A stretch of DNA of 64,000 nt from Prunus persica. Taxonomy: Eukaryota > Streptophyta > Magnoliopsida > Rosales > Rosaceae. Below are positions 11,211-23,949 of the stretch, piece by piece (the first letter of the stretch is position 1; the number at the start of each line of letters is the position of its first letter). Below the pieces are notes generated by a model, which was given only the letters and a program-made list of their open reading frames with translations, was not told the DNA's origin and ran no database searches. The DNA is taken from positions 17,600,496 to 17,664,495 of the forward strand of contig NC_034012.1 of the NCBI RefSeq assembly GCF_000346465.2, written 5' to 3'. The position numbers and the translations under genes are program-made.

Positions 11211-11819
11211 GGAACTGTCAAATTTTGTAGAGGGTTAATTGTCGATTTACCCCATAAATTTGTACACTACTTTTAATTTGCACTCTCAACTTTTTTTTGG
11301 AAAATTAAGTACATGAACTAAATTTTATTGCCAAATCCTTCACCCCGCCCAACGTCTAAATCAACAAAATGTCATCCAATAATTAGTCAAATTATTTTTG
11401 AAAAAATTAAAGAAAAAAATACAAAAACAAAAACAAAATTCTAGGGACCCAACCAGAATTTATCTGCTATTTGATGCCCATTTGTTGTTGTTTCTTAATC
11501 TCAGTTTTGTTAGCAGAAATTTATGCTCCATTTGAACCTTTATCTATTGATGACTTAAGTTGGACCGATAATGAGCTGGCTATATTTTCTAAATTATATC
11601 ATTTTAAAATTTTATATAATTTTCAATTTCTTCGTCCAAATAGAATGTTATGAAACAAAACTAAACATTAAATTTTTTTATTTAAAATTATAAATAAATA
11701 AATAAATATTATTATATAAAAAAAATTAATAACCAATTGGCAGGGCTAGTATAAGTTAATTTAACGGTTTTTGTGGTGCAAGCGCACAACACTAATACAA
11801 ACTACTGGCACAAGGACAG

Positions 11820-11989
11820 GCAACCAACGAAGCCCAAACATTCTAAAGATATGACGACGTCGTTTGAATCGTCTCGTTCCCTTTATTATAATTCTCTAAA
11901 ACCCTAGCAAATAAACAAAACAGACAAAACCACAAACTCTTAAGCCCTCCCCTCTCTCACTCCTCACTCTCTGACTCTCAAATCCTCCA
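11820..11989 (+). promoter_or_regulatory. RRP45 promoter/5' leader with telo-box and ACGACGTCGT palindrome
   Basis: AAACCCTAG at 11898-11906 is a telo-box, common near transcription starts of plant translation and RNA-processing genes. AGCCCA at about 11831 is the reverse of a TGGGCT (site II-like) motif. ACGACGTCGT at 11854-11863 is a perfect palindrome with an ACGT core, a bZIP-type site. A CT-rich leader follows up to the ATG at 11990. Motif roles are from general plant promoter knowledge. Confidence 0.55.
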
Positions 11990-14900
11990 ATGGAGCAGAG
12001 ATTAGCAAACACATGGCGCATGTCAGTGAACGAGAAGAAGTTCATCGAGACCGCTTTACTCTCCGACCTCCGAATCGATGGCCGTCGCCCCTTCGACTAC
12101 CGTAACCTCACCATCAAGTTTGGCAAAGACGAGGGCTCGGCGGAGGTCCAGCTTGGCCAAACCCATGTAATGGCCTTCGTCACCGCCCAGCTTATCCAGC
12201 CTTACCGGGATAGGCCAAATGACGGCTCTCTCTCCATCTTCACCGAGTTCTCTCCAATGGCCGACCCCTCCTTTGAGCCTGGCCGCCCCGGTGAGTCTGC
12301 TGTTGAGCTGGGCCGCGTAATTGACCGAGGTCTTCGGTTAGTTCCTTTTCCCGTTTCTACTATCAATTTGTTTTTACTTTTAATTTTAGTTGAACCTTGT
12401 GTGTTTTCCAAATTTGGAATTTTTTTTCGTAATTTATGCATATTTGTATAGGAAAAGTGAGAAATTCAATACCAAATAAAACATACTGTATGAATCCATT
12501 TTTACTTTTGTTTTAAAGTTCGATTTTTGTTATATTTAGTCTTGCTCTGGATATGACGTGCATGGTTAAATTTTCACATTGTTTATAAATTTTGGGACTA
12601 CTGAGCTGAACAATATTGTCATTTGAGTAATGAGAAACAAGAAAGAAGAGATATGTGACAGGACAGTGTTGTTATGCATTGAAATGAATTAATATGCAGG
12701 GAAAGCAGGGCGGTTGATACAGAATCGCTTTGTGTTCTTTCGGGGAAGTTAGCATGGGCTATCCGTGTTGACCTCCATATTTTAGATAATGGAGGGTAAG
12801 CTCTACTTCCTTTCTATTCTGACATTGTATTTTTGTTCTTTACGTTTTCCCTGCTATATATTGAAATTTACCTTTTTAGAAATAAAATGTGGACAGAAAC
12901 CTTATTGATGCTGCTAATATTGCGGCATTGGCTGCTTTGTTGACTTTTCGGAGGCCTGAGTGCTCCGTGGGGGGAGAAGATGGTCAGGAAGTGATTGTTC
13001 ATCCACCTGAGGTTAGCTCCTGTTGCTCTCGCTCTGTCTCTGTACACAGATTCCCACTGATCAAGTCCTATTAAATTCTTATATGAAGCGTTTGCATGTA
13101 GAACTCAAATTTTCCTGAAGTCCTACTTGAAAATGGAAGATATTTTCCGCCAACGAACTGAAACTAGATCCAAACGAAATAAAAATGGATAAATATTCCT
13201 AACCAAAAAAAACACAATAATCTGAAATTATAAAGTTACCAGAAGACCTGTATGTTGTGGTCAAAAACATTAATTTGTGCTTTTGACACTAGGTGATGAG
13301 CTTTGCAAATCAAGACACAAGGAAGTATACGTGTGTGTATTAGTGTAAAATACTATGCATATCACACTGGAATAACCCTTTTAATTTTTATATGTATGGC
13401 ATTTTGACAGGAGAGGGAGCCACTTCATCTAATCATACACCATCTACCTATAGCAGTAACCTTTGCATTCTTCAGTTTCGAGAGCAGAGTGGTAAGGAAA
13501 AGTTTTTTTTCTTTCTAAATATGATGTTTGCATAAAACTTGGCTGAAACCATTAAGTTCTTTGTCTGACTTGATTCGATGCCACATAGGTGATTGATCCA
13601 ACCCATCATGAAGAGGCTGTTATGGGGGGACGAATGACTGCAACACTTAATGCAAATGGAGATGTTTGTGCCATTCAAAAAGCTGGAGGGGAGGGTGTCT
13701 TGCAGAGTGTTATAATGCAATGTTTGCGAATTGCCTCTGTCAAGGCTGGTGCTATGACAGAAAAGATAAAGAAGGCGGTGAGGTTTTCACTCTATGAAAC
13801 AGTCTTTTAATACTTGATTTGCCTCTCTTTCACTTGAAGAAAAATGATAACCCTTTACGAAAAATTCTAGAATCATAACATGAACTGGCTAATCTAGAAG
13901 GCAAATGGCAGATTCTTTTTTTTTTTCTCAAGTACACATCAGTGACATTTTTCATCAATATTGCTTGGAAGGTCTCTTGGAAAAGTACTCATGATCAGAA
14001 GAGACTAAATAAGTGTTTACTTCAAATAAATATTTGGATATAACAATCAAGATGTTGATTCATTTGGAAGAGCTTTATGTGGTCAAATGTATTCTCATGT
14101 TTCAGCTATTCTTAGTCTTTCTACTGCAATTCAAATGTAGGTTGATTCATACAACACAGAAAGAGCATTACGCAAGATCAAGCGCCATACTTCTTCTGAC
14201 CCCATGGATGTTGATAGAGGTGCTTCTAATACAGGGGTGACACAAAACTCTTCTGTTTATCATATGGAGAGATTAAAGCCGGTTTCTGAGGAAGGCATTG
14301 CCAATCAAAGTGAGGATGTTGAAGGTGAAACTCAATTATCAGACAAAAGGCAAACTAACAAGGTTAATGATGCGAAGAATTTTATTGGGGGGCCCTCAAG
14401 TTGGTAAGTTTCTGATTTAATGAAAATTTAGGGCCTCGCTCCTGATTATCCTTCCTTTCTGATTATCAAGTTGAGTTCAGAATATCCTGGCTCACCATCT
14501 GTTTCTTATCCACAAATCCTCAGGATGGGAATATATTGAGCAGTGGATGGGTTAAAATTAGACTTCCCTATTTTCTCCTAAAAGCTGAACCAAAAATAGG
14601 CCATCAAACAAGTGATTGGGGAAAATGAACATAATTTTATATTCTTGAAACGGGTTCTGTAGGCACATGCACACTTATTTCTATGCTATGAAGAATAAAT
14701 TTATTCTTTGTATAACTAGTTTCAGTAAAAAAACATTCTTGATAAGCCCCAGCCCAGCAAAAGTAAATAGTTGAATAAATTAGGAAGGTTAGACCTGTAT
14801 CGATTTATTTGATTCTAGTTTTCTTATTATTATTCTTCTTTCATTTTTCCTCAGGGATCCATACTCAAAGGGTGTTGATTCGGATTTCTTAAAAGCTTCT

Positions 14901-15911
14901 CTAGCTTCCCATGGTACTATTTCTTGTGATCACTTATAAGAGTAAAGGAAAATGACCATTTACCTGTTGCTGCTCCTTGTGATGACTTTAGCTCATTCCA
15001 GAGTTTTTAAGATTAATGATCCTGTTTATTTAGTTATTCATCCTTGTGGAAAGTGGAATTGACTCATAAAATGGGGAAATGCATATTGGTTATGACTTAC
15101 AAATGAAAAGAAATTATGTAGGTTCTTGGTTTTTACCCTTCTTATGCGACCTAATGGTTAAGAATCATGCTTCCATTTTTGAAATTAATAGTGTTGGCCC
15201 TGCTGATAGCATTGAAGTTGGTGGATCTGTAGAGGTGATGTGATGGCCGTAGTAGCAGTGGGACAAAGCATCGCAACTTTCATGTTTGTTTAGAAATTCC
15301 AACATTGTGCTATTGTTTCAATCTTAGATGATTGTATCTAACTTCTCAGTAAAAGAAAAAGAAGAACTCAAGATGCAAATTAACATTGTATTACTGTAGA
15401 ATTTATTTAACAATGAGCACCTTTCTTTTGGCTTGATGTAATGAGCATGCTTAGTAGTCTATATTTGGCATGTAAGATGTTTGTTCATACTAGTTTCATT
15501 CATGAAATGTTCAACTTAGAATGTAGATATAATTATGCATGATTGTGCATACTTATACAGACATGCACATACAGGAAGAGAACTTTCGTTTACATGCATG
15601 CACTCCCAGACATGCACATGCACATTTATATGAGATGGAGAGAACTTTAATCTACAGGCATTGACTGCAGATGCATGATATGTGCAGGAATGTCAATGAC
15701 TACTAAGAAACAAAACGACTCAAAAGGTGAGGAAACAACCAGCGGAGCCAAGCCAGAAGAACCTCCTGAAGATATTAATCCAAAACCTTCACCCATTAGG
15801 GCAGCTGAAACTGCAGAACAAACAAATGGAGAGAAAACCTTGAAGGATGCTGTGAAGCCCAAAAACAAAAGACCCAGGAGAAAGAATCGCTCCTCTACAG
15901 GTCCAAGCTAG
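11990..15911 (+). CDS. RRP45: Exosome complex component RRP45 (RNase PH-like)
   Basis: A subunit of the RNA exosome ring in nucleus and cytoplasm. In Arabidopsis the RRP45B copy is CER7, which also affects cuticular wax through RNA turnover. Exons, all with GT-AG borders and matching phases: 11990-12336, 12700-12795, 12897-13011, 13411-13491, 13589-13777, 14141-14403, 14855-14913 and 15688-15911, giving 457 residues. Arabidopsis RRP45B is of similar length. The RNase PH domain begins at DGRRPFDYRNLTIKFG and includes GSAEVQLGQTHVMAFVTAQL (about residues 30-165). The second RNase PH domain includes DPTHHEEAVMGGRMT and NGDVCAIQKAGGEGVLQS (about 190-258). The C-terminal tail is acidic, then Lys/Arg-rich (KNKRPRRKNR), a likely nuclear signal. 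The start was chosen as the first ATG, giving the MEQRLANTWRMSVNEKKF N-terminus. The gene looks intact, with no adjacent partner gene. A or B paralogue is not resolved. Confidence 0.93.
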
Positions 15912-18665
15912 ATGGTCTTGTCCTCATGGCATGTACGGTGTTATTCTGTTTCTTGGACATATTTTCATTTGTGCTTCTCTGTGCCTTGAGTGTGGATAAA
16001 TCAAATTTGTTATTAAAAAAAAATCATTATCTTTAAAAAGCAAGGATATCTTGTCTTCTTACTCACCAATCTTAGAAAAAGATAATTGATCTGTTTTTTT
16101 TTGTTCTGAAAAGTGAATACGTGCTTTCAAATGCTTGGAGTGACAGAAAATTTCGTTTGGTGATATTTTACTGTGCACGTTGCTTTCTCACCATGTTACT
16201 TGGCAGATATTTGTGCGCTGCAGTTCTCTTTGGAACTCATGAAAGGCAAAAGGAGTTGAACAAGTCTGCGATCAACTGCAAATTGATTCGAGGGGGATCG
16301 GTATGGCTAGTAAATTGAGATATGATAGATGATCGTCTGCAACTGAGTCTGGCTTGACCAAGTTGCTTGCAACTGTTGACCAGAAAAATGAAGCATTATC
16401 TTGTTCTCATTGTTGGCTAAAGCTGCTAAGTTGCTTCTCATGCAGATGTGGTAACTCACATCTAACTGTTTAGTTGACATTTAGGATTTTATGTATTGCT
16501 CTGTCGTGTACCTTGCGTTGTCATGTATTCTTGTTTTGTTTACCCCTTTAGTTTTGGTGTGCAAATTGTACATGAACGAGGTTACTAAAATTACAAAAAA
16601 AATTATGTTGCGCAAGAAATGATGACTACCCACTTTCTACTATTTCATCTTCTCTCCTGAATGTCAATACTTAAGGTAAAGGTGACGTCTAATTTCATTT
16701 TGGCAAAAATAAATAAAGAAAGAAATCAACATTAGGTAGGAATTGATCAAAAATTATTTTTGCATTCCCCTACAGCATCGTCACCGCAGTGGAGTGGAAT
16801 TTAACCAACAAATTCAGGATAGATACGTGTATCCTCTATGCCCAGGACAGTTTAACCTCCAATTCAGGATGGTAACCTCCAATTCAGGATGGATTGGTGT
16901 GACCTCTATGCTAGGGAGAAATTATATAATACTACAGTAGTATGATTACATTTTGTACATGTGTTATAATATGAATGGACAACATGGTTTATTTTTTCCT
17001 TTTTAGGGAATAGTATGAATACATATCCACTAATATTACAATATGTGTACAAGATGTACCACGTGACCGTACTATCATAATATTCTATAATCTCTCAATG
17101 TCGAGGACACCAAAATGCCGAACCATGAGTGAAGAAATGCATGAGAGACAAGCATATTAGCTAGTGATTCTGAGGCCCAAATTCTTGACTGGAGGGGATG
17201 CCAAAGACCTCTGATTTTCCATCCATTCGACAGATAAAGTAGAGGGCAGAGCTTTTGGTTTTTCATGTTGTTAAAAGTGTAGAACAATCAAGATAGATGA
17301 CGAGTGCTTGATCAAATTGATCGGGTCATTTCTTCAAGTCTACCAGTCTATCAGGATGCCTGAGTTGCATACATCACCACATCTCCACTTGCCACCTATT
17401 TTAATTATAAAAGGTTCGTCTTGTCGTGACCAGGGACGGATGTTCATGGAGGGCAGGTTGGGCTACTTCCTGGCCCAAAAATTTTCCCCCAAAAAAAAAA
17501 ACAAAAAAACTACATATCTTTAGCAGCCCTCCCAAAATTAAAATAAATTAAAACCTACAAGCCTTTTGCCTAGTTGACTTCATATCTCTCCTCTTCTCTT
17601 AGCTTCTCCTCTTGGGGTTCTCCTAAATCTTTAACTTTAGTTTTAATTTGAAATTGAGTATTCTAGGGTTTAAGTTAGGCATGAATTATAATTAGGTGAT
17701 TTTGTGAAATTAGGGCTTTGATTTTAGGAATTTTGTATAAAAATGCATTTGAGGTGTAAGGCTCATTACGTCCCCAAGATTAGGTGTATTTTTTATATAT
17801 GTTTTTTAAAAAAATTCACTCGTACCATCAAGAAATATGTAAATTTTGCCTAACTAGCTTTCAAATCTTGAATCAACAACTAGTCGTGACCTTCTCCTGA
17901 ATGCTCAAAACCTTTGTTGCTCCACCCTTGCAGGGGCAGAAAAACCATCATTCATGTCAAAGTTAAACCACTTACATTACAATGAGAAATGTTAGCGAGG
18001 CCACGTAATAGTACCACACTGTATATTACTTCAGTAATAAAGGTATGTCCAACCAATATAAATAGGTCACACAACCATTAGATATGCAGTACACAATACA
18101 ATATTGTAATGAGGTCTCCCTAGCATCTATCTTCGAAGGTTCAACTAACATCTAGGGAGGTCGGCTACCTCCAAGGACTGACCTATGTGTATGCTGAAGT
18201 GGGCTTCAGCCTAGGGCAAAATTTCTAAGTTGGTGTAAATTTTATAAGGTTATTTCTACTACAATAAATGTTAGTCCACCACTGCAGCATATAAATATTA
18301 GGCTATTAGTCCACGCGTGCATGTCTTTTCTTGTTTTAATATTAGTACATTCATTCTGTGTCTCTTTTTAATCTAATAAAATAATAAAAGACAACATGAG
18401 ATATTTAATACAAAAGAAATGGTGGGAATTTCAATCAGGAATGAATTAACGTCGGCTTGATTTCTCCGTTATCTTTTTTTTTATGCTACCAAAAGTCTCT
18501 ATTTTCATCGCATTGAACTTGATAAGGAGGCAAGAGAGAATCATAGGCTCTCCTTTCACTTCACTATTGCACATTTCATCTATTTTTTTTAGAGAACGTG
18601 AAATCAATTTGTAAAAAACATGATATTGATGTGCCATATATGAGTGCTTGATATAAAGTTGGATC
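15912..18665. other. Intergenic region downstream of RRP45
   Basis: 3' flank and non-coding DNA. The first few hundred bases are probably RRP45 3' UTR. At about 16855-16895 a short unit, TAACCTCCAATTCAGGATGG, is tandemly duplicated. The rest is AT-rich sequence without convincing coding potential; I recognise no element. Confidence 0.6.
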
Positions 18666-18667
18666 GG

Positions 18668-19302
18668 TCTTTCTCTAATGCGGACGTCCACATGCTTTGA
18701 AAATTCAGTCGTCCCTTTCTCAGCTTGTTTTTTCAAGTGGATTGGATTTCTGAAATTCCAAGTAGTCCACAATTTGCCTATATAAATAATTTATATAAAA
18801 AGCAATCATGGGTTTGGGAACGTCCAGATGCAGAAGAAGAAAGCACATAAAGCACATGTGGGAAAGTGGAGTTGCAGAAGAAGAAAGCACTCCCATTGGT
18901 TGCTCTCACGTCTCTTGCAACATATTTTTGTTTAGAGTAATGCTATTTAGACACACAATATTGACTATCTTAGCTGACCACCTTATGTAGCAATTGATAT
19001 ATCATGCCATGTCAATTAATGAATGTTGCCATGAGGCCACTCACTAGGAATGCTAGGGTTTTTTAATTTGTTTTTTAATTGACATGACGACATTCATTAA
19101 TTGATATGGCATGACACATCAGTTGCCACATAAAGTGGTCAGTTAAGGTGGTCAATGTTGTGTGTCTAAATAGCATTAGTTTATATATACAAAATGTGCA
19201 CCACTTGAAATTGAAGGAATGCAATCCAACTGCAAAAAAATAAGGTGTGGAGAGGATGATAGGATTTTAACAATATGCGGAGGTCCGCATTAGAGGAAAA
19301 TT
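18668..19302. mobile_element. MITE, family F2 (CTCTAATGCGGACGTCC ends), interrupted
   Basis: The left end, TCTCTAATGCGGACGTCC, near 18670 and the right end, GCGGAGGTCCGCATTAGAGG, near 19277-19297 are inverted. The interior is non-coding. A second palindromic MITE (18938-19178) lies inside. A related element is at 32194-32572, and single ends are near 19750 and 20131. Confidence 0.65.
18938..19178. mobile_element. Palindromic MITE nested in the F2 copy
   Basis: The ends AATGCTATTTAGACACACAA (18939-18958) and its exact complement at 19158-19177 form 20-bp perfect TIRs. The pairing continues, imperfectly, for over 100 bp (for example GCTGACCACCTTATGT against ATAAAGTGGTCAGTTA). Most of the element would fold into one hairpin. 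It is bounded by TA on each side. The superfamily is not assigned. Confidence 0.8.
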
Positions 19303-19776
19303 ATATGTATATATATATATACTGGTTTATAATTGATAAAAAATAACAAAAAATGCCCACTTATGTAAATATTCTTAGGTCTGCCATTGGCCACCACTAA
19401 CACTGTCTCTAAATTTGACCGTAAATGTAAGAGAGGACTAACTGTGCTTAACGGAAGTGGAGCACAAATTCAAGACCATTACCCCTAAATAGCCACTAAC
19501 AACAAAAACAATTTTGAAAAAGAACAAAAGATAAAGCTTCATTAAAAGAGGACTTGACAATGTTAGCCCACCTCCCTAGTAATTTTGGGCGGTGGATGTA
19601 ACAAAGTACCATTGTGATTTGTTGAATTTTTTAAAGAAGCGTAGCCAGTGTAATAAGTAAAAGAAATCAAAGTGAAGGGGACCTAAGGATGGCGTTGGTT
19701 ACTTACTACACCCCCTACGTACCACTTTTTCAAACTTAGTTTTAAGAAAAATGCGGACGTCAGCATTATATATATA

Positions 19777-20131
19777 GTTTTTTTTATTGAGGGATCTATT
19801 AAATAAACTTATTTGAGGGACATCGTTGTAGAGCCCACTTTATATTGTATTTCACTAAACCAAACTGTCTATTTTTTAGATAATCATTCAAAGATTATCT
19901 CTATAAAAAATTGCTTGAATCTGATATCATTTGACCACTTAATTGAGTTATTGAAATTTTAGTACTTTCTTGAAGCACTGTGTTCATTGACTTTGTAGGA
20001 CACAATTGGATGTCGAAACAGCTTCCAATTTGTCTAATTTTTTTTGCAAGGATTTAAGAAATAAATGGTTTGGATCGTTGAAAAAAAAAATTCATAGAGG
20101 ACCCTAAAGGGTGTCCCTTAAATAAAATTAT
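19777..20131. mobile_element. MITE family F1, truncated copy
   Basis: Starts with TATTGAGGGATCTATTAAATA and runs through the F1 interior in the opposite order to the 9349 copy. It is cut before the outer terminal repeat at about 20130, where an F2-type end begins (CTCTAGTACGAACGTCC). Confidence 0.65.
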
Positions 20132-20578
20132 TCTCTAGTACGAACGTCCAAAAACTTCTTAATGTCTAGACTCGTTTTGTTTTTTCACATGATCTAAATG
20201 AATTCATTCATTCAATGGAAAGGAAACCATTTCTCTTTTTTTTTTTTTGTGTTTTTTTTTTGTGTGCATCTTTCTTTCTTTTCATTTTAAAAAAAAGGCT
20301 TATGTTTTGATATACCCCCTGAAAGTGGATTTTAGTCTTACTTTGCCCCCTGAAACTCATTTTGTCTCACTTTACCCTATATTTCACACAAACTTGTCTC
20401 ACTTTACCCCATTTTCATAAAATATTAATTAAAAATTTCAATTTCAATTTTAAAACTTAAATTCCATAAATAAAAAAAATTGTAAAGAAAATTAATATTT
20501 TAGAAAAAATAAGATTAAAACAAAATAAAAATTACATCCCTACCCCTGCCCCTCCACCTCCCCATCTGTCTCCCCCTA

Positions 20579-20627
<49 letters not shown>

Positions 20628-20640
20628 CCTAAAAATCTCA
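20132..20640. other. Non-coding stretch with F2-type end and CT microsatellite
   Basis: Starts with an F2 MITE end. It then contains T-rich runs and a (CT)n microsatellite at 20583-20635. No genes are visible. Confidence 0.6.
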
Positions 20641-20663
20641 GCCAAGTCTCATTTTTCTCAAGC

Positions 20664-21093
20664 GTAAGGGACATCCTTGTAGGGTTCACTCCGTATTGTA
20701 TTTCACTAATCCAATCCGTCGATTTGTTAGATAATCATTCAAAGATCATCTCTACAAAAACTTACTTGAATCCAATATCATTTGACCACTCAACTGAGTT
20801 ATTGAAATTTTAGTACTTTTTTGAAGCCTTGTGTTCATTGATTTTGTAGGACACAATTGGATGCCGGAACGGTTTCTGATTTGTCTAATTTTTTGTGAGG
20901 ATGATCTATGAATATACACTTAAAAACTAGATAGTTTGGATTGTTGATTTTTTTTTTTTTTGTAGGGGGCCTACAAAACTATATAGACTTAAAAACTATA
21001 TATATATATATCTACAAAATAGACGGTTTGGATTAGTGAAATGCAATGCGAAGTGGGCCCTACAAGCGTGTCCCTCAATGGAAGCTCTTTGTA
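20664..21093. mobile_element. MITE family F1, rearranged copy
   Basis: F1 interior sequence (for example GGACACAATTGGATGCCGGA) is followed, after an AT run near 21000, by the F1 end CCCTCAATGGAAGCTC. A segment is missing or duplicated around 20945-21010. Confidence 0.6.
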
Positions 21094-21522
21094 TATATGG
21101 GAGCATTTTTACTCACCACTTTAATCCAAGGTGTACCCTCACCACCCTTCTTAAAATTTTACACATGTCTATTTTTGTAGCCATAGTTAACTCATTGTTT
21201 TTAAATATTTAAAGCTTAAAAAAAAAGTTAAATAATAATTAAATAACATTAACGCCTCACTCATTCCCTCTCCCCTCATCTCAACCAACCCCTGTTAAAT
21301 ATTAATTAAATAACATTAGCCCCTCACTCATTCCCTCTTCCCTCATCCCGACCCATCCCCGCACCCCATCCCTAGTAGCCACCATTCCCCAACAACACCC
21401 CTCGTTCACCTTTTGCCATCCCCACCCAACGAAGTCTACTCCCAACAACAACCTCACACCCTCTAATGTAAAACCAGAATTCAATCTTTTCGGGCTTAGT
21501 TTAAGTGGTTGATTGGACATAG

Positions 21523-22119
21523 TGTTCAAGCAAAATTTCGTATGGGGAATATTTGTGGGTTGATTCCTTGACCTTCGATCTTCCTTCTTTCTCTTCCTCG
21601 CTCTTTGCGAAATAAATATGAGTAAATAGACCACACTCGAAGGGTGTTGGCCAAAGGATCTTCGATGCCTAAGTTAGTTCAATTGGATCTTGATAAAGAT
21701 ACAACAATAGCTAAAATAGATGGAGTTTTCTCTCATGGGGAGAGTCGGGTGGCCAGAGCCTTATGTGGTGGCACTTAGCCGTGTGGGAGAGAGAGTGACT
21801 GCAAGAAAGAGTTTTTAGGGTGAGAAAGAGTTACCTTGAATTGCCTTGTGTAGTCATGTATTTATAGGCTCCTTGTGTGCTAGGGTTTGAAGAATAATCC
21901 TTAAGAAATAAGGATTATTCTTACCCATAAATAGAAGATTGGAATTAATCAAGGAGATTTGATGAAAATCTCATCCTTGATTTCAGGAGATATTCCCATC
22001 TTAAATCAAGATAATTTCCCTAATTAAATAGGATTTAATTAGGGTAATAAGTTGACCTAAGGAAAATTTCTTTTCCACATGTAGCCTCTTTATTGGTTGC
22101 CAAAATACGTGTTCCCACA
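21523..22119 (-). repeat. 3' LTR of the 21.5-31.7 kb retrotransposon
   Basis: 597 bp. The plus strand begins TGTTCAAGCAAAATTTCG and ends GTGTTCCCACA. It is bordered by CATAG on the outside. Confidence 0.9.
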
Positions 22120-22986
22120 AATGTCCTCCTAGCTTCTGCATAGTGCTTATGTGGCATGGAGGAGATGAGAAATATTTATTAGGCTTTCCAAATGCATATG
22201 GGCTTCCAATTTTGACTTGGGCTCCTAGCTGGAATAGGCTTGTGACTCCTTGTTGGTCAAGGATACCTAACTGCTATAAACGCAAGGCTTCTCTTCATTC
22301 TTCTTCATATCTCAAACTTGTTTTCCTCTACTTTATAGCTTGTGAGAGAGACATTGGAGGATTGTACTGCTTGTTAAGGAAAGGAGTTGTCGTGCACACC
22401 AAGATAGATCACACTTGGGTTTTTATTTTTCTTCAATTTTTTTTCGCGGCAAGGACCAAGTGGCTGGTTAGTGTCTATTGCGGCCGTCACCTGTCGGTTG
22501 CTGTCAATTGTAGCAGTCACCTGCCGTTTGCTGTCGATTGTGGTCAGTTGCTGTCGTGGGCCTGCTAGGGTTGCTAGGGTTGCGACCTCTTGCTGTGCTA
22601 CTTGGGCCGCGATTTTCCTTGGGCCACGTCTTGGCCTGTGCTGGCCGGCTAGGGCAATGTCTTGCTATGATACATCTCGAATTGCTGATTTATCCAAAGT
22701 TTTGTTACATGTGAGTTTTTATGGCCAACCGACTTGTGTCTTTTGCTTGCAGTTCATAAGATCAGTAAAAGGCTTAATCTCGAGCCGTACACTGCCAAAG
22801 TTTGTCAGACCATGAAAGCAGGAACTTGGTCTGCCCCCAGCTGGTGATGTTTAAAGATGGAAATTTATGGTCTCGACTTGGATGATCAACTCGATCTTCT
22901 GCTTGAGGTGAGCAGGATATCGTCATGGACACAGATATAGCCGAGGATCTGGTAGTTGGTGAAATGATAGCTGATGAGTCTACAGT
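22120..22986. other. Internal 3' region of the retrotransposon
   Basis: Non-coding remnant between the 3' LTR and the Cassandra insertion. Near 22470-22560 there are three degenerate copies of a GTCACCTGYCGTTTGCTGTC-like unit. Confidence 0.6.
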
Positions 22987-23949
22987 TGTCACACCCCGGG
23001 ATTGGCTCCGCCGTAGCACGATATTGTCCGCTTTGGGCCCCCTTCTCTGCCCTCACGGTTTTGTTTCTGGGAGCTCACGACCAACTTCCCAGTGGGTCAC
23101 CGATCCTGGGATTGCTCTAGCCCCCAACTCGCTTAACTTCGGAGTTCCTACGACTCCAAAGCTAGTGAGCTCCCAAAAGGCCTCATACTAGATGGATGCG
23201 GGTGTGCACATATAAGGCACATCACCCCATCTCCGTTGGTTGATGTGGGATCTTACAATCCACCCCCCTTAAGGGCCCGACGTCCCTGTCGGCGCACTTG
23301 CACCACACGGCAGAGTGGCTCTGATACCAAATTGTCGCACCCCGGGATCGGCTCCGCCGTAGCACGATATTGTCCGCTTTAGGCCTCCCTCTCTGCCCTC
23401 ACGGTTTTGTTTCTGGGAGCTCACGACCAACTTCCCAGTGGGTCACCCATCCTGGGATTGCTCTAGCCCCCAACTCGCTTAACTTCGGAGTTCCTACGAC
23501 TCCGAAGCCAGTGAGCTCCCAAAAGGCCTCATGCTAGATGGATGCGGGTGTGCACATATAAGGCACATCACCCCCTCTCCGTTGGTTGATGTGGGATCTT
23601 ACAATCCACCCCCCTTAAGGGCCCGACGTCCCCGTCGGCGCAATTGCACCACACGGCAGAGTGGCACTGATACCAAATGGTCGCACCCCGGGATCGGCTC
23701 CGCCGTAGCACGATATTGTCCGCTTTGGGCCCCCCTCTCTGCCCTCACGGTTTTGTTTCTGGGAGCTCACGACCAACTTCCCAATGGGTCACCCATCCTG
23801 GGATTGCTCTAGCCCCCAACTCGCTTAACTTCAGAGTTCCTATGACTCCGAAGCCAGTGAGCTCCCAAAAGGCCTCGTGCTAGATGGATGCGGGTGTGCA
23901 CATATAAGGCACATCACCCCCTCTCCGTTGGTTGATGTGGGATCTTACA
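22987..23949 (-). mobile_element. Cassandra TRIM retrotransposon with three LTRs in tandem
   Basis: On the minus strand three 271-bp LTRs (23679-23949, 23333-23603 and 22987-23257) alternate with two internal domains of about 75 bp. Each internal domain has the initiator-Met PBS (read TGGTATCAGAGCC) and a purine-rich AAGGGGGGTGGA tract. Each LTR contains a 5S rRNA-like stretch, with AACTCCGAAGTTAAGCG and GGATGGGTGACCC. The flanks ACAGT and ACTGT differ at one base and may be the target duplication. The LTR-internal-LTR-internal-LTR order is a tandem form, expected from unequal recombination. It is non-coding and depends on other elements to move. Confidence 0.93.

Larger units (their letters stand above)
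10526..11400. repeat. Direct repeat pair (about 175 bp) bracketing a GA/G-rich block
   Basis: About 10526-10700 and about 11228-11400 share TTAATTGTCGATTT, then TTTTTTGGAAAATTAAGTA, GAACTAA and TTTATTGCCAA in the same order. The copies are about 0.7 kb apart in direct orientation. The bases between them include a GA microsatellite and a strongly G-rich strand. This could be a local duplication or a degraded small LTR-type element. No coding content was seen. Confidence 0.6.

Noticed and set aside
18446..18772. Minus-strand ORF of 108 codons
   Set aside because: Overlaps a MITE end, has no recognisable domain and no splice or promoter context.
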